A stretch of DNA of 7,248 nt from assembly GCA_030731685.1 (NCBI GenBank), contig JANQTO010000069.1, positions 1-7,248 of the forward strand, given 5' to 3'. Position numbers and translations under genes: made by a program. A model generated the notes under the pieces. It did no database searches, had not been told where the DNA came from, and saw only the letters and a list, made by a program, of their open reading frames with translations. Source of the stretch: Nonlabens sp. GTDB taxonomy: Bacteria; Bacteroidota; Bacteroidia; Flavobacteriales; Flavobacteriaceae. Positions within the stretch are counted from its first letter, which is position 1. The number at the start of each line of letters is the position of its first letter. Of the stretch, positions 6,036 to 7,248 are shown one piece after another.

Positions 6036-7001
6036 TTACATCATTTTTCGGGAAGCCACGCCAAATCTAGCATCTGCTTCAAAAGAGAATCCGTTTAACA
6101 GGTCTTTTGCTTTCATACGTCTCTTGTTGGGTAATTGTAGTTCGAGCACATTTACAAAATCTGTTTCACATGCTATTAAAATGGTACCGTCGTCTATGAC
6201 GATACTTCCCGGTACCATTTCATGTTTTTTTTCTACAATTGCAGTCTTAAATATTTTGACGGTGGCTTCCTTCTCTTGTAAAAGTGTCGCTTTGGCAACT
6301 GGATATGGAAACAGTCCTCGTACAAGCGCATCAACCTGTATTGCAGTTTGATTCCAATCAATGGTTGTATTCTCGTTATTCAATTTAGGTGCCTGCGTTG
6401 CCGTAGCTCCTTCTGCCTGCGGCGTTGTCGTAGCCTCACCGCTAGCAATCTGGTTCACTGTTTTAAGCGTTAAGGCACTGCCTAACTCCATAAGTTTTAC
6501 GTAAAGACTTCCTACGTTTTCATGAGTCTCTATAGAACATTGCGCTTGATCTATGATTGCACCGGTATCTATTTTATCATCTATAAAAAAAGTAGTAACA
6601 CCAGTTTCTGTGTCTCCATTTATAATAGCCCAGTTGATAGGCGCTGCGCCCCGATACTTGGGTAATAGACTTGCGTGTAGATTAAATGTACCCAAAGGCG
6701 GCATATTCCATACACTTTCTGGTAACATTCTAAAGGCTACGATAACTTGCAAATCGGCTTGAAGACTTTTTAACGTGTCAATAAATGCGGCATCTTTCAA
6801 ATTTGATGGCTGTAAAACGGGTATATTATTTTCAATCGCATACTTTTTCACATCACTCTGGTTCAGCTGCATACCACGACCTGCGGGTTTATCGGGCGCC
6901 GTCACTACCGCGACTATATTGTGATGGCTATTGTGCAAGGTCCTTAGAACGCCGGTAGCAAATTCTGGTGTACCGTAAAAAATAATGTTTAATGACTTCA
7001 T
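6036..7001 (-). CDS. fmt: Methionyl-tRNA formyltransferase
   Basis: A 321-residue cytosolic enzyme that transfers the formyl group of 10-formyltetrahydrofolate to initiator Met-tRNA before translation initiation. The N-terminal Rossmann domain starts IIFYGTPEFA (6-15) and carries the loop DKPAGRG (37-43), where Arg42 corresponds to a tRNA-contacting residue of E. coli Fmt. The catalytic block FNLHASLLPKYRGAAPI (106-122) supplies Asn107 and His109, and Asp145 in IDTG completes the triad. The C-terminal OB-like tRNA-binding domain covers about 210-321 and contains VRGLFPYPVA. Length is normal and no key residue is missing. The start ATG overlaps the stop of the upstream RecQ gene as ATGA, which indicates translational coupling. 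HU follows 138 bp downstream under its own promoter; no clear terminator was seen between them. Confidence 0.97.
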   Translation of the reverse strand: MKSLNIIFYGTPEFATGVLRTLHNSHHNIVAVVTAPDKPAGRGMQLNQSDVKKYAIENNIPVLQPSNLKDAAFIDTLKSLQADLQVIVAFRMLPESVWNMPPLGTFNLHASLLPKYRGAAPINWAIINGDTETGVTTFFIDDKIDTGAIIDQAQCSIETHENVGSLYVKLMELGSALTLKTVNQIASGEATTTPQAEGATATQAPKLNNENTTIDWNQTAIQVDALVRGLFPYPVAKATLLQEKEATVKIFKTAIVEKKHEMVPGSIVIDDGTILIACETDFVNVLELQLPNKRRMKAKDLLNGFSFEADARFGVASRKMM

Positions 7002-7248
7002 AGTAGGGTATAGGTGTTTACTGGTGTGAGTGCAATTTGTGACTTGTCCATAAGTTCTCTTATACTATTTATAATATCTTTTAAAGGGGCATCTACCTGC
7101 AGCTCTAGCTCTTTTAATGAGATAGGCCCATGTTTCAAAGCAATTAAAATGGAGGTCTCGCAGTTTTTTACAGAAGCTAGACCTAGACAATTACTGCACT
7201 TGCCACAACGTTCATTCTTCACTTCACCAAAATAAGAAAGCAACATAC
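6998..7248 (-). CDS. RecQ-family ATP-dependent DNA helicase, C-terminal end (5' part off window)
   Basis: This is the last 83 codons of a gene entering from the right edge. It starts in LLSYFGE followed by CGKCSNC, the zinc-binding segment of the RecQ C-terminal region. Three of the four zinc cysteines are visible, and the first should lie just beyond the edge, as in E. coli RecQ. A short winged-helix-like stretch follows (ALKHGPISLKELELQV, then helices) and the protein ends without an HRDC domain. This fits the shorter RecQ paralogue common in Bacteroidota, which unwinds DNA in repair and recombination. The motor domains are not in the window. The in-frame ATG at 7246 is internal to the motif and not the start. 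The stop TGA overlaps the fmt ATG. Confidence 0.9.
   Translation of the reverse strand, partial: MLLSYFGEVKNERCGKCSNCLGLASVKNCETSILIALKHGPISLKELELQVDAPLKDIINSIRELMDKSQIALTPVNTYTLL

Noticed and set aside
6031..6762. Plus-strand open frames opposite fmt (6031-6351, 6553-6762)
   Set aside because: They are shadows of the fmt reading frame, which has all family motifs.
7014..7235. Plus-strand open frame opposite the RecQ end
   Set aside because: It is a shadow of the RecQ coding frame, which carries the zinc-binding cysteines on the minus strand.

Overview
The window looks like a chromosomal segment of a flavobacterium (phylum Bacteroidota, class Flavobacteriia). The evidence is AT-rich DNA, several promoters of the Bacteroidota type (-7 box TAnnTTTG, -33 box TTG/TTTG), mostly weak Shine-Dalgarno sites, and a typical flavobacterial gene set: a START-like protein, a class IV aminotransferase, YqgE/AlgH, HU, Fmt and a short RecQ. 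A modular cell-surface protein built from choice-of-anchor D, jelly-roll and LamG-like modules points the same way. The genus cannot be decided from the sequence.

Layout. Positions 1-3157 (minus strand) hold the first 1052 codons of a very large lipoprotein whose 3' end lies beyond the left edge. It has a type II signal peptide, three tandem choice-of-anchor D domains of about 124 residues, a concanavalin A/MAM-like jelly roll, a LamG-like module and a module resembling the DUF8202 family. Positions 3158-3432 are non-coding and hold a promoter candidate, a cluster of ATACGG/CCGTAT half-sites, a 38-nt UUCG-capped hairpin and the terminator of the tRNA. A tRNA-Met(CAT) gene (3433-3506, minus) has its own promoter, leader hairpin and terminator. 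On the plus strand follow a START-like protein (3642-4031), a terminator, and a class IV aminotransferase (4082-4909) whose ATG directly follows the terminator's T-tract. Convergent to it on the minus strand are YqgE/AlgH (4915-5478), an HU-type nucleoid protein (5625-5897) with a good promoter and terminator, methionyl-tRNA formyltransferase fmt (6036-7001) and the C-terminal end of a RecQ helicase (6998-7248), which overlaps fmt by ATGA.

How the parts relate. recQ and fmt look translationally coupled, while HU has its own promoter and terminator. Fmt formylates initiator Met-tRNA; the tRNA-Met here lacks initiator features, so the two are not a substrate-enzyme pair. I find no mobile element, CRISPR array, defence island or biosynthetic cluster. 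The window is mostly conserved housekeeping DNA beside one variable surface-protein gene.

The points most worth a second look are a TAnnTTTG promoter box overlapping the terminator in front of the aminotransferase, an unusual T-loop in the tRNA, and the secretion route of the large lipoprotein.
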